Assembly (NCBI GenBank): GCA_963693085.1
Contig: OY856409.1
Coordinates: forward strand, 294,538,058-294,602,057
DNA from: Alisma plantago-aquatica
Lineage: Eukaryota > Streptophyta > Magnoliopsida > Alismatales > Alismataceae
DNA: 64,000 nt
Direction of reading: 5' to 3'
The notes beneath the pieces were generated by a model. It was not told the DNA's origin. It ran no database searches and saw nothing but the letters and a program-made list of their open reading frames with translations. Made by a program: the position numbers and the translations under genes. Shown here piece by piece: positions 20,408-31,540 of the stretch (the first letter of the stretch is position 1; the number at the start of each line of letters is the position of its first letter).

Positions 20408-22432
20408 TCAAACTTTGGGGTCCGGGGTTAGCTTGGGGACCCATTTCATCTTTGGGTTGGTCCCCTTGGGCTTGTAAGGACAATAGGTAGAATAATGGTC
20501 ATCACATTTGCAATGAATACAAACCATAGGGTTTTTAGAGTCAGAAGACTCTCCATTGAAAATTGGAGGTTCCACACTCTTCTTCTTACCTTTGGGAGCA
20601 GTCCCATTATATCCCAAACCACTAGTACCAACTTGTTTGGTAGAGTGCTCTAGGACATCATTTAGGGATTTCTTTCCCGAAAGAAACCTTAGCAAAGTAG
20701 ATCTTAATTTAGCATTATCATCACTAAGGTTTATGACATTAGTAGAAATATTTTCAAGATCTTCTCTAGCATGCAAAAGGTCGGCCTCAAGACAGAGGGC
20801 TTTAGTAAGAAGAGAATCTTTTTCTAGAGTTAAGCTAGCAACTTCATTTGTAGGCAAACCAGGTCTAGAAGATAAATCATTAATTTGAGCAAGCAATTTT
20901 GCATTTTCAGATTTGAGCACAACTATTTCTCTTTGATAGGCATAAACTTCTTTTCTCCTAGCATCATCAATAAGCTTGAGTTCTACATTTTCAGTTTTAA
21001 GAGTGTCAAGCTCATCTAGGCAATTTTTGTTTTCTATCTTAAGATTTTCAATGTTTTTAAGATATACACCATTCTCAACCTCTACTCCATTGTATTGAAG
21101 TTCAAGGTCAAGAAATTGCCCTTGCAAGGATTCTATGCTATCAAGATGCAATTTTTCATTTTCATCAAGAATGTCAATTTTTGTATAAAGATCATCAACT
21201 ATTTTGCCTAATCTTTTCCTCTTAGATTTACATTTAGCAAAAGATGATTGGCATTCATTAAGCATATCAATGAGAGTTTCCTTAGATAGCTCAAGTAAAT
21301 TAACATCACTAATCTTACTTACCTCACTTACCTCAATTACATCTTCACTAGTTGAGGCCATGAGGGCAAGATGGCATTCTCCATCTTCGGAGCTTGAGGA
21401 GCTTGAAGAAGAAGACTCCCATGCCGCATGAGCTGCATCTTTGGTCCTTTTCTCCTTCTTGTCTTTTCTTTTGTACTTTGCTTCTCTTTTGTACTTGTCA
21501 TCCTTCTTGTGGCTGCTCTTATGATGGCTCTTCTTGGCCTTTTGGCAGTCACTCTTGTAGTGGCCTTTTTGACCACACTCGTAGCACCTAGGAGTTGAGG
21601 AGGAGGGCTTGCTCTTGAAGTGCTTCCCTTTTGAGTAGTTGGATTCATGATCATTGACACCTTCATCTTCACTTGAGGAAGGGCAGGGAGACTTCATAGC
21701 AAGTTGTTGTTGTCGGACCATTTCTTCAATTTGAGCTTTGAAGGATGTGTCCTTTATCTTCTTTGATTCTTTTTCTTCTCTTTTCTCCTCTTCCTCTTGC
21801 TTGTCAAGCCTAGGTTCATGAGCTTGAAGGTTACCAACCAGCTCCTCGGTTGATAACTCACTTAGCTTGTAGACTTCTTCAATAGAAGTGACCTTTGGCT
21901 CCCATCTCTTTGGTAGAGATCTCAAGATTTTGGCATTGATTGTACCTCTATCCATGACACTCCCAAGGGCTGCAAGGCTGTTCAAGATGAAGTTTAGCCT
22001 TGTGTACATATCCGCCACTCTTTCATTCTTCCCCATCTTGAAGTTCTCAAGAAGACCACCAAGCATGTAGACCTTGGCCTCCTTGACTTGCTCGGTCCCT
22101 TCATAGGTGACACACAACTTGTGCCATATATCATGCGCCGTGTCCCACGAAGAGATGCGGTTGAACTCCGATGGTGTAAGGGCGGTGTAGATGATGCTCA
22201 CAGCTTTGGCATTGAGTTGAGCATGCTTCATCTCCGCTTCCGTCCATGTGGTGATGTCCCCTTTTGGATCTTCATACTTGAGATGGACAATCTTCCACAT
22301 TTCGAAACTCACCCCTTGGAGATAGAATTGCATTCTCCTCTTCCAATATAAGAAGTTTGTGCCGTCGAAGACCGGAGGTCTCATGGAGAAGCTTCCTTCA
22401 AGGTTGAGTGACCCAAGAGCCGAATCGCCCAT
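20408..22432 (-). CDS. gag: Element B Gag, long form with two zinc knuckles and coiled coil
   Basis: Open 674-codon frame starting at ATG 22430-22432, about 37 bp after the PBS. Residues 15-220 form a copia Gag (DUF4219/UBN2-like) core: 'FDGTNFLYWKRRMQFYLQG' and 'WHKLCVTYEGTEQVKEAK'. A Glu/Lys-rich linker follows, then the CCHC knuckle CYECGQKGHYKSDC at 283-296 and a Lys/His-rich and poly-Ser stretch. Residues 390-600 are a long heptad-like coiled coil. A second CCHC, CIHCKCDDHYSTYC, is at 638-651. Long Gags with coiled coils are typical of the SIRE/Maximus lineage. It ends at UGA, and the same frame continues directly into protease. Gag would form the virus-like particle. No disabling change is seen. 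Confidence 0.93.
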   Translation of the reverse strand: MGDSALGSLNLEGSFSMRPPVFDGTNFLYWKRRMQFYLQGVSFEMWKIVHLKYEDPKGDITTWTEAEMKHAQLNAKAVSIIYTALTPSEFNRISSWDTAHDIWHKLCVTYEGTEQVKEAKVYMLGGLLENFKMGKNERVADMYTRLNFILNSLAALGSVMDRGTINAKILRSLPKRWEPKVTSIEEVYKLSELSTEELVGNLQAHEPRLDKQEEEEKREEKESKKIKDTSFKAQIEEMVRQQQLAMKSPCPSSSEDEGVNDHESNYSKGKHFKSKPSSSTPRCYECGQKGHYKSDCQKAKKSHHKSSHKKDDKYKREAKYKRKDKKEKRTKDAAHAAWESSSSSSSSSEDGECHLALMASTSEDVIEVSEVSKISDVNLLELSKETLIDMLNECQSSFAKCKSKRKRLGKIVDDLYTKIDILDENEKLHLDSIESLQGQFLDLELQYNGVEVENGVYLKNIENLKIENKNCLDELDTLKTENVELKLIDDARRKEVYAYQREIVVLKSENAKLLAQINDLSSRPGLPTNEVASLTLEKDSLLTKALCLEADLLHAREDLENISTNVINLSDDNAKLRSTLLRFLSGKKSLNDVLEHSTKQVGTSGLGYNGTAPKGKKKSVEPPIFNGESSDSKNPMVCIHCKCDDHYSTYCPYKPKGTNPKMKWVPKLTPDPKV

Positions 22433-22468
22433 CTTCTCCTACTTGTTGAAGTAGCTTGGAGAAGACCT

Positions 22469-22480
22469 GCTCTGATACCA
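22469..22480 (-). other. Primer binding site of element B (initiator tRNA-Met)
   Basis: TGGTATCAGAGC on the minus strand, two bases after the 5' LTR end. It complements the 3' end of plant initiator tRNA-Met. Confidence 0.93.
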
Positions 22481-23310
22481 CTTGTTGGATCGATGGGCTC
22501 TAGAGGGGGGGGTGAATAGAGCTACACACACTTCACAAAATCGATTAGACCACCAATTTAACTGTAGTGCAAAAAACTAATGCAAGCAGCAATTTGATAT
22601 CCTATTCTAGAATACAAAGCAAGGATAAGAGATAATGAATATCATGCACTTGGACAGGTGGTTTAGAGTGGTTCCACGACCTAAACTTAGGAGCGATGTC
22701 AGTCCACTACCTAGAGTTGGTTAGACTCTAGGATTTGCAACTTGGTCCTCTTATATATTACGATAATATTACAAGATACACAAACCACACAACCAAGGGC
22801 TTAATTACTCAAGCTAATATCTTCTACCTATCCAAGGACTTACCTACAAATTGAGATTCTTCGGCCTTCTTCAAAGGACTTACCCAATCTCACATTTGTC
22901 TTCAGCCTTGCAGGATTTACCTATCTTACTTGAGCTTGCCTTGCACCTCTCCTTCACTTGGAGAGCTTGCCCACGTTTTCCCTTCACCAAGGGAGCTGGA
23001 GCAACGATCAATCTTCACTCTTGAAGATCAGCAACACATCTTCCCCTTAACTCGGAGAAGAACAACAACAACTCCTCTTTCACTCGGAGAAGTAGCTTCA
23101 ATCAATCTTCTATTTGATTTGGAGGTGGGAAGAAAGAAAGGAGAGCTTTACATAGCACAAAGGATAGCTCTCATACACATGGACCTATCTCACTCACAAA
23201 ATTGTCTTGAAGGTAGAGATAGAAAGGGGCTCAAGGGCTTGGAACACTCTCAACTAAGCTAGAACCAAGTTTGCAATGGAAGAGCAGCTTGGAATGAAGT
23301 CCAAGGGGTT

Positions 23311-23320
23311 CTATTTATAG
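23311..23320 (-). promoter_or_regulatory. TATA box of element B 5' LTR
   Basis: CTATAAATAG on the minus strand, about 690 bp into the LTR. It is the presumed promoter for gag-pol. Confidence 0.72.
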
Positions 23321-23459
23321 TTGAGGGTGGCCCTTTATGTTGTGGGACACTTGGGTGCAAAAGTGATTGTTTTTCCTTCAAGAAAACGACTATATTTTTG
23401 CCCAAAACAATTCACCAACGGTCATATTACTTTTTCTACGAATTCCGTACAGTACATTC

Positions 23460-23682
23460 GGTCGAGTATCAATGGGTGTAACTCGACCGATCAAGTAGCA
23501 GGCAATCCGATTGTCAAATGATCGGTTGAGTTTGTCTTGAGGAAACTCGACCGACCATTTCAACTGGAAATGGCCTACTACCCAATCGGTCAAGTTCTGT
23601 GAGTGCACAACTCGACCGATTGCAATCTTCAGAAAATCGACTCAGGATGATCGGTCGAGTTTCAGGGTGGGAAACTCGACCG
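23460..23682. repeat. Hairpin array in U3 of element B 5' LTR (four units)
   Basis: The same four inverted repeats as at 10739-10961. Several substitutions hit one arm only (for example CGGTTGAG and CGGTCAAG), while spacing is unchanged. Confidence 0.9.
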
Positions 23683-24013
23683 AACAAGTGCCTGAAATGG
23701 ATTTTCTAATTTGCAATAAAAGTGATTAGCACTTGGTGAATTTTGTCCCAAACATTTTTCTCTTCTAAGTTACAAGCATATTCATCGTTACAAGTGATTA
23801 CATTTCTGTTCTAAGGTGATTTACATGGAAATCCTAAATTACACACTTGTAGCCATTTTGGCTTGCACTTGGCCCATTCTAGGGCTTGTATATGTGATCC
23901 TTTTCATGTACCTAATGTCTGCAAACAATCTTTAATGCACATGTTAGATACATATGAATGGAATGGTTAAGTCATTATCAAAATATAGGTAATGTACAAC
24001 CTCTAGGTCAACA

Positions 24014-24018
24014 GAGAT
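24014..24018. repeat. TSD of element B, right copy (GAGAT)
   Basis: Identical to 9755-9759. Element A LTR sequence 'gactatgaccaccaagtatgg' continues immediately after. Confidence 0.92.
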
Positions 24019-24460
24019 GACTATGACCACCAAGTATGGTTTCCATGTGTCACTCTCAAGGTGGATCTATCCGATACATTGTTCCCTAACAAGTATATGT
24101 GTGCTTGGTTTGATATCACATATCATGACTGATGAGATTCTGTCATCAACCAACACACACTCTAGTCTTAAGTATTATTGGTGTATATCTGCCTTCCACA
24201 TTAACAACTGACTAAGAACATAATAAGAATGTACATACTCTTAACAACTATATGATCTCATTGTTCAAGTCACGTACTTGAAGATATACATCATTGAGTA
24301 TTGTCATTCTTTAGACATTCAATATGTTTCCTCATTATCTCGTAACTGAGTGAAACAAAATGAATTGGAAGCTTGCCTTTATGATTATTAATCAAATCCT
24401 TTATGTGATATGACATCACAATCATCATATGATTGGCTCTCTAGGCATACAATACCAAGA
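24019..24460 (-). repeat. Element A 3' LTR, second segment
   Basis: Continues the LTR interrupted at 9759 and ends 'ctaggcatacaataccaaga', matching the 36800-36818 end. On the minus strand it is preceded by purine-rich GTGAAAGTGGAAG (24461-24474), a plausible PPT. Confidence 0.87.
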
Positions 24461-27309
24461 GACTTCCACTTTCACATAGATCCAATCACCCGCGAATCTC
24501 ATTCTTAGTGATCTAAACATGTCCATCATGTTTCTGTTGTGCAAGTGCTAATCTAGCAGGTTAGCAACACTTTGCTTTAGTCGGTATATTGCATGTTCCT
24601 CATCTCTTTGTTGTACAATTTCTCATATGAGATAGAACTATCGTAATATGGTATCTGATACTCCTTGCCTAACCAGTAGCTCCATTGTTGTCACACTATC
24701 TCTAGTGTATCATCAATGATTGGAATATATTTAAGTTCATCCATATGAACTTCTAGATCCATATAGTATCCACTCTTGTGTTCATAACACTATGATACTT
24801 GATTTCTATTGTATAATTAAATTAATGGTATGTATTTTGGAACCCTTTAACTCACAACTCTTCTTTTAAAATTAAACACATTTTATATTGCGATCACTTT
24901 TGTCATTTTTGAATCTTGCATTGGTGTAACCCATTACACCCAACTCTTCCTTGTTGCCATAATCTAAAAACACATCCTTAGTGGTTCTCAAGTACTAATG
25001 GATGTATGTTAATGACATTCCAATGACCCTTATTGGAAACTAATTAGTATCATCTTGTCATGTCCATGACATAAAAGATTATGGGATGAGTACATTTATA
25101 TAGCATATGTGATAGATCCAATTGCAAGTGCATATGACATCTTACTCATGTCTTTCAATTCATTACAAGAATCAAAACATATGGTTCATGAGAGACTAAT
25201 CCCATGTAAAATGGATAGATTCTCTCTCTATGAATCCTTCATGTTGAACTCTTTCAACATCTTGGTATTGTATGTGCTCATACTTATATTATGAAAGTTT
25301 CAAGAACTATCTCTATCGATCTTGATCCCTATCACATAGGATGTTTCACCTAATCCTTCATTGTTGAAGGTGTTTTTCCATGCCAAGTCTCAATACTCAC
25401 AATATTGAGATGTTATTCCCCATCAAAATGTGGAACATTCATACATGCTCCCACTAAGTCTTTTGTAATCACAGATTTCACCTTTTATCTTGATTCAAGT
25501 CAAACTCTTTGACTATCTTGTCAAGTCAAAAGACCCCATTTCTAAAATGATTATTTCAATCTCTCACTTTGAACTTTGTAGCTTATAGATCTAATTTGCA
25601 TTAATGAACTTATAAAACCTTTAGGCTATGTCACATACACATCATTTCATATATTCCTTTTAAGGAATGCAGTTTAAAGTTTCACATGCCAAATATTTTT
25701 GTGTATACTAGCTGCAACAACAAGCATGACAATTAGTGAAGGAATTTCTTCATGTTCAACAATTTGAACTGATTTGAATACTTTTGCAACCAAGCTTTCC
25801 TTTTAGGTTATCCATGTTGGTCTTCCAATGAAAACCCAACTTCACCCTATGGGTTTTGCCCCCTTCAGGTGTTACTAGCAAGGTCATACCTTGTCAGTTT
25901 ACATGGACTCCATAATGGCCTCAAGCCACTTCTTAGATTCTTTCAATAGCTTCTAGTTGATTTGTTGGCTCATCATCTTATGACCAACCCATCTGAGTTG
26001 TTGGATTCACAATCTTTCAATCTTAGATTTGTTATACTAGAACTATGAGGTTTTATGTTACATAAGGAACTTAAGATTCCACAAAAATTTGTGATTCTCA
26101 CTTGTTCTTATTCTACCTCCTTGTTGACCTTAAACCTTTCGAATTCTACTTTTACTCCCACTGATTCTTTTGGAATCCAGTTATCCTATCAACAAATGTT
26201 TTGTTGTTAGATTGGGATTAAGGCTAGTATTCAACAATTATGGATTTTTTAATAAATTTTTCAAGAAACTACTTTCTTTATATAAGTTTTAGTCCTTAAG
26301 ACATATCGGGACATTCCCATATGATATCACATATGATGTCTTTTAAACCATTTTAGATGGTACTAAGTTTAGTGTAAAGTATAAATCCATGAGGAGATTA
26401 GAATATTATATTAAATGATAATCACATCATGATCCATTAGTATGTAATCCCTTCTTTTTGATACATCATCATGTTTCAGGTGGATTTGACTAGTGATACA
26501 TTATCACAGTCTATCCAGAAGGTCCTCAAACTCTTGATGTAAGTATTTCAACATTTGATCACATCAAGGTTTCTAAATACTTTTATCAAAGTTATACTTC
26601 ATTTATAATCTCCTTGAACACTTTAAGAGATTCATGTTTGTATTTCACCAAATACAAATCCTATATTAACTGATATTATCAATAAACATAATGAAGTAAA
26701 ACAACTATCTGTAGCATTTATTCTATATGATCTTCATACATCAACATGTATAAGGCCTAATAGAATGTTTGCTCTCTCCACTATACCTAGTGAGAGGTGG
26801 TTTGTCATGTTTATCATAAATAAGACTTGCATGTCTCTTGTTGGTTCAATAACCAAAAGAATCTAGATAAACATCAATATGGATTATAGAAATGCATTTT
26901 CTCATTTATTAGATGACAATGCTATAGATCGTTTGAGTTATCAATTATAATCCCTTTTTGGTATAAACAACCATCTTTAGATCCTTTCATAAAAAGATCA
27001 TTAGATATTTGGGGCATTGCTGTATAAGATCAGATCTTTGTAATAGAAGCATTAACAATTCTTTATTGATTTATCATCTTTGTCATACAAGATGCATTGG
27101 CATAATGAAATAGTAGTTCAACTAACTCTATTACATTCCCCAATGGGATAAGATAAATTCTATATGTAGACTAAAGATATAGCAACTCTTGCTCCACACA
27201 GTCCACCCTTGTCCTTTCATAAAGGTTTTACTTCTTATCAGATCATGCACATTAACGTATGCCAGATCTACATCCAATATCACATACTAAGATGAAGAAG
27301 TAATCAAAT
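24461..27309 (-). pseudogene. pol: Element A pol remnant (copia, heavily decayed)
   Basis: No long frame survives, but minus translation shows copia pieces. 'NNEGLGETSYVIGIKIDRD' near 25325-25390 matches the late reverse-transcriptase block (normally ...LGEASYVLGIKI.RD). An 'AIGSIMYA' block lies near 25085-25130. 'ELGVMGYTNARFKNDKSD' near 24890-24950 matches the start of copia RNase H. Many stops and indels occur. Integrase and protease motifs are expected between about 25.5 and 27.3 kb but I could not trace them with confidence. Order and strand agree with the LTRs and PBS of element A. Confidence 0.7.
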
Positions 27310-28177
27310 TTATCTTATAACATTTATACCTGAACTAGAGGTCTCTACCCCTTCCTTCTTCTTCTTTAATTTCTCCATAACGAGAGGGAAATTCCTTTTC
27401 CAGCGTCCAGACCGGTGACAGTGGTGACAATCACCTCTTTTCTTTACTCCTCCCTTTTCCTTGAGTTTTGAAGAGTTTGGCTTCTGGATAGCTTTAGAAC
27501 TTTTCTTAGCTTTTCCTTTGTCTTTAGACTTCCTCTTTGTGTTTTTGTTCATCGTCACAGAGTTGGGATTGTCTTTCTTCATTTGTGCCTTAACTGTTCA
27601 CAACATGCCCAATAACTCTGTCAACGGCTTGTCAAAGTCATTCTTATTGTAGTTCATGACAAACTGACTGTATGACTCTGACAAAGACTATAAAATCACA
27701 TCAGTCACCAACTCTTAACCCAAGGGTAATCCCAATCTAGCCAGGTTTTCCACATACCCAATGAGCTTGAGTACATGAGGACCTACTGGATTATCTTCTG
27801 CCATGTTACATTTGAACAATGGCTTGGAGACACCATATCTCTCCCATCTTTCCTGATCTTAGAACATGTTCTTGAGATGCGTGATCATCTCGATAACATC
27901 CATGTTCTCATGTTTCCTCTGCAACTCATAGTTCTTAGAGCATACAATCAGACACGACATCAACGACATCTTTAGTATGCTTCTTTAAAGCATCCCTGTC
28001 AGCCTTAGGTGCACTGGGAAGGGGCTCATCTGGCTCTGGTGTCTCCAGGACATAGATCTTGCACTCATGTGTAAGAAAAATTCTCAGTGTCTTGAACCAG
28101 TCATAGAAGTTATTCCCATTTAACTTGTCCTTCTCAAGAACCGACCACAGAGAAAACTTGTTGTTATGTCTTGCCAT
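27310..28177 (-). pseudogene. gag: Element A gag (copia)
   Basis: The start MARHNNKFSLWSVLEKDKLN at 28177 and 'DWFKTLRIFLTHECKIYVLE' are a copia Gag N-terminus. The frame stops near 27935, but matching sequence continues in other frames to 27310-27582. There a Lys-rich stretch leads to a zinc-knuckle relic CHHCHRSGRWKRNF, in which the conserved His and last Cys are changed. It is not functional. The gag start lies next to the LINE insertion, which separates it from the PBS at 34.77 kb. Confidence 0.8.
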
Positions 28178-28364
28178 TTTTTAGAGAAGTTGGGGGGCAA
28201 TCTTATTCATCCCGCGCACCCCGTGCGAGAAAAATCTAGGAAAAGCTTACATTCACTAATTAAACTCTGAAGCATAAACATGGTAGTACTACTACCATTA
28301 CATAAATCTTTATCTAAGATCCCACAGATCTCAGTAGGGGGGATATCAAAGATACTGATACATC

Positions 28365-28685
28365 CTAGTATTTAAGTTTAAATTTGGCCAACTTATTAGC
28401 GGCGTGATTAACCTCCCTGTGCGCATATGACACTCTCCAGATTTGTTTCTTGATGATCTTAATTCTCTTGAGTAGCTTTGCATATCTTGGATTCATGTTT
28501 AAGGGCTCCATTGTCATCTTCACTGCCATCCTAGAGTCTGATTCTATCACCACTCTGTCCAAATTTTTCTGATCAGCTACTTCCATAGTAATACAGATTC
28601 CCTTTAGTTTAGCTTCTATGACATATGTTGTCCAACTATTTACAGCAAGCCCCCCTATCCATTTACCATGATCGTACCTAATCAA
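28365..28685 (-). pseudogene. LINE RNase H domain
   Basis: 106-residue frame with 'AKLKGICITMEVADQKNLDRVVIESDSRMAV' spread and a C-terminal 'VSYAHREVNHAANKLAKF'. This matches the plant reverse-transcriptase-like RNase H fold (IESDS aspartate, H-R-x-x-N-x-x-A-x-x-L-A tail). In LINEs it lies after zf-RVT, as here. Confidence 0.8.
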
Positions 28686-28976
28686 AATGACATTGCTTGC
28701 CTACCCCCTGGTCACCACATCAGTATTAATATTTATCTCTCCCTCCAACATCCTTCTCCATATCCCCTTCTCCCTCACATGCTGCTAACCTGCTTCTTGT
28801 TTAGGATAGAAAGTGTCCAGCTAAGCTCTGGCATCCCTTTTGATACAACCGACAACCTGCCAGGTCTAGGCGATTTTGTTATCAAGAAATTGCTTGTTCC
28901 TACTAATCCATATATGTCTGTAGGAAAAAAGGAAGGTGTAATTCCAATGGTCATCCTTGTTGATATTGTCAAGGCA

Positions 28977-29195
28977 CTAATATGTTACGTCCATAGGACC
29001 AAAGAACTCTATATACCTACTTCTCTCCAAGGTATCCTCCCATACATCTTTAGCATACTTACAGTCTCTTAAAGCATGTATGAGAGAATCATCCACAACA
29101 TTGCATATAGAACAAGTTTTATTCGAGGACATATGCCGCTGTGTGAGTCTTTTGTTCATGAGCAGGGCTTCATGAAGCACAAGTGAGAAGGACAC
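28977..29195 (-). pseudogene. LINE zf-RVT zinc-binding region
   Basis: Residues 'LTQRHMSSNKTCSICNVVDD' then 'HALRDCKYAKDVWEDTL' fit the zf-RVT pattern C-x2-C...H...C...VW found between RT and RNase H in plant L1 elements. Confidence 0.8.
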
Positions 29196-29853
29196 CTTAG
29201 TTGTCTTCAGCTCCCAAATCTAGCTCCATTGGCCCTGTATATGGATCCCTTTTCCTTCCCTCAATTTCCAGTAAGCAATTTTGGTTGAATATTCTCCATT
29301 ATAAGTATGTTACCAGGCCCTTATGTCCTCACCAACCTTGTCAAAAGGTTTTTCAAGTTTCTGAATCTGCTTCATGAGATCTATGGCAACCATTCTTCTA
29401 AGAATTCCGAGTCCCTATCCCCATTTAGGTTGATAAGGGAACTGACATTTAGATCCTTTAACTCATCTGTTAGTGGCTTTCTCACATGATCTTTGAGTGT
29501 AGGACCTCCCTCCACTACCCATCATCCCACACATTTATTCCATGTCCATTCATTGGGATTAAGCAAGAGTTGTCCACAATGAAGGCCTTACCCGTTACAA
29601 CAACATTTCCTAGTATGGAGTACATGTGTGCCCCTCCATTCTGCCCATTCTCAGAGAGGGTTCTCATTCCCATGCACCATAGGGCTTCACGCTTGGTGCT
29701 GATATCCCAGTAATGCTTATAAAGAAGGGCCGGATTCCATTCACGCATGGCTCTTATACCTAAGCCGCCATCGTTATTGTGGCAAGTTATTTTTCCCATG
29801 CCACCAATGCAGAGGATGTAGTTTGTGAGTGCCTCCCCATATAAATCTCATGA

Positions 29854-31000
29854 TTAAGCCATTGATGCTGTCACAATTTTCAATGGAAGCACTGTCATCT
29901 GCATAATATAGGTGGGTAGAGCTTCCAAGGTAGATTTACCAAGGCAGATTCTTCCAGCTAAAGATATGCTTCTCATAGCCCACACAATCACTTTGTCATG
30001 AATTCTGTCTAGGACCTCACTGTAGGTTGCTTTAGTCACCCCATCGTGTACTATGGGTACCCCAAGGTACCTTCCCAAGTCTCTTGTTTCTTGGAAGCTG
30101 CTTCCCTATATAATACTTCGACTCAGAGCTCTATCTATGCTTTTTGAGAAAAACACTTTTGACTTTGTCAAAGAAATTGACTTCCTGATACTTCCTCAAA
30201 CTCCTTGAAACATTCTTTGATAACTCTCATCTGATCCCTAGAGGCTTTGCCAAATAGAATAAAGTCATCGGCGAAGCAAATATGGGATACCTTTGGCCCC
30301 CTTCTTCCCATTTTCACTATTTTCTAGGTTCCCTTGTTGACTTTGAGCTATATATCCTGGATGAGTCGCTCAATGCAAAATACAAATAGGTATGGTGACA
30401 TGGGGTCACCCTACCGCAGACCCCTTCTTTCTCTAAATGGGCTCATGGTGCTTCCATTCCAAGCTTTCTTGTATCTCCTCTGCTAATAGACTACATGATA
30501 TATGATATGATGTTGTGAGGAAGGCCCACTCTGTCAATGGTGTCCTCCACAAACACCCATGACATCTGGTCATAGGATTTATTCAGATCGATTTTAATTT
30601 TCATTTTTGGCCCCTCTTTTTTTCATGTTGTGTATAAGTTCCTGAATAAGAGATATATTGTCAGTTATTCTGTGTCCCAGTATGAAACTACTCTGCACTT
30701 AGATTTCCAATCCACCATGAACGGTTTAAGCCTTTCTACCACTAGTTTGGATATGATTTTCAACATGATATTATTAAGAGATATGGGTCTTAGATGCTCA
30801 CATTTTTTTGACACAACTATTTTAGGACTAAGGACCAATGTTGAGTTGCAAAGCTCATCCGATATTGTTCTAGAGGTTATGGCTTCTTGCACTGTCTTTG
30901 TAATGCTCATGCTTACAACTATCCAATTCTTCTATACAAAGGTACCATTTACGGCATCAGGCCCCGCAGCCTTCACAAGGTCAATTAACATCACATTTGC
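29854..31000 (-). pseudogene. LINE reverse transcriptase (fragmented)
   Basis: The N-terminal part at 30665-30910 has 'LVLSPK' and 'LRPISLNNIMLKIISKLVVE', the RT fingers/palm entry motif. The C-terminal part at 29854-30078 has 'YLGVPIVHDG', 'WAMRSISLAGRICLGKSTLE' and 'PTYIMQM', the classic post-RT block of plant L1. Between them the frame shifts repeatedly. The domain would copy LINE RNA at the target site. Confidence 0.82.
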
Positions 31001-31175
31001 ATAAATTTCTACTTATGTGGGGCACTCGCCTATGCTCTTTTTCAGCACAGGATTTAAAGGTGCAAATTGACTTGGGTAGTCCTTCCTGTCATGGGTGGGG
31101 TTGTTGCTGGAGGCATTAAGTACTTTTTTTTAAGTGCCTAACAACCAACTCTTGGAGATCATCTTCATTAGCAAT

Positions 31176-31520
31176 CTACTCACCGTCATGGTCTTTTAGA
31201 GCTATAATTTTATTTCTTCTCCTTCTTTGGTTGATGAATCTATGGTAAAAGCAAGAGTTATTATCACCCTCCTTAAGCCAATTGATATGGCTTTTGTGCT
31301 TCAAGTCTTCCTCCTCTACCTTGAGGATTGCACCGAGCTCAGTCTGAAGGTTGTTGCATATTCCACCCATAATCACATTATATGTCTCTACTAATTCTGC
31401 TTGAAGAATCCCAATATCCCTTATTATTAATTCCTTATATTTCCTACCGACCTTCCTTTGCTCACTGTGCCATTTTTTAATAGATTCTTGAGCCGCCTGA
31501 AGTGCATCATTGAACTTCAT
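31176..31520 (-). pseudogene. LINE linker between endonuclease and RT
   Basis: 114-residue frame with 'HKSHINWLKEGDNNSCFYHR' followed by an Arg-rich 'RRRRNKI' and 'LKDHDGE'. This is the conserved pre-RT linker of plant L1 ORF2 (WLK-GD-N-FFH pattern). Confidence 0.8.
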
Positions 31521-31540
31521 GTTATTGTTAAAGTGTGGGC

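Larger units (their letters stand above)
9760..24013 (-). mobile_element. Copia element B (SIRE/Maximus-like, with third ORF), minus sense
   Basis: A 14.25-kb LTR retrotransposon with perfect TSD GAGAT, LTRs 9760-11292 and 22483-24013 (TG...CA ends), a tRNA-Met PBS at 22469-22480, gag 20408-22432, pol 17324-20404, an envelope-like ORF 12004-13661 and PPT 11293-11306. The order gag-PR-IN-RT-RH is copia; the very long gag, extra 3' ORF and large size match the SIRE/Maximus lineage. It sits in the 3' LTR of element A. By eye the LTRs differ at roughly 40-45 sites (about 3%), so insertion is recent relative to its neighbours. About 3.0 kb (13662-16675) is a further inserted LTR. Pol is broken, so the copy is not autonomous. 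Confidence 0.93.
22483..24013 (-). repeat. Element B 5' LTR
   Basis: 1531 bp, same termini and features as 9760-11292: TATA box 23311-23320 and hairpin array 23460-23682. It drives transcription toward lower coordinates. Confidence 0.95.

Noticed and set aside
20374..20409. 36-nt GT...AG between gag and pol as an intron
   Set aside because: Well below the usual minimum plant intron length; the donor is poor, so a stop between two frames is the simpler reading.
21337..21672. 111-codon minus frame, Lys/Arg-rich
   Set aside because: Out-of-frame reading of the zinc-knuckle and Lys-rich part of gag.
30630..31004. 124-codon + frame
   Set aside because: Antisense to the LINE reverse transcriptase motif region.
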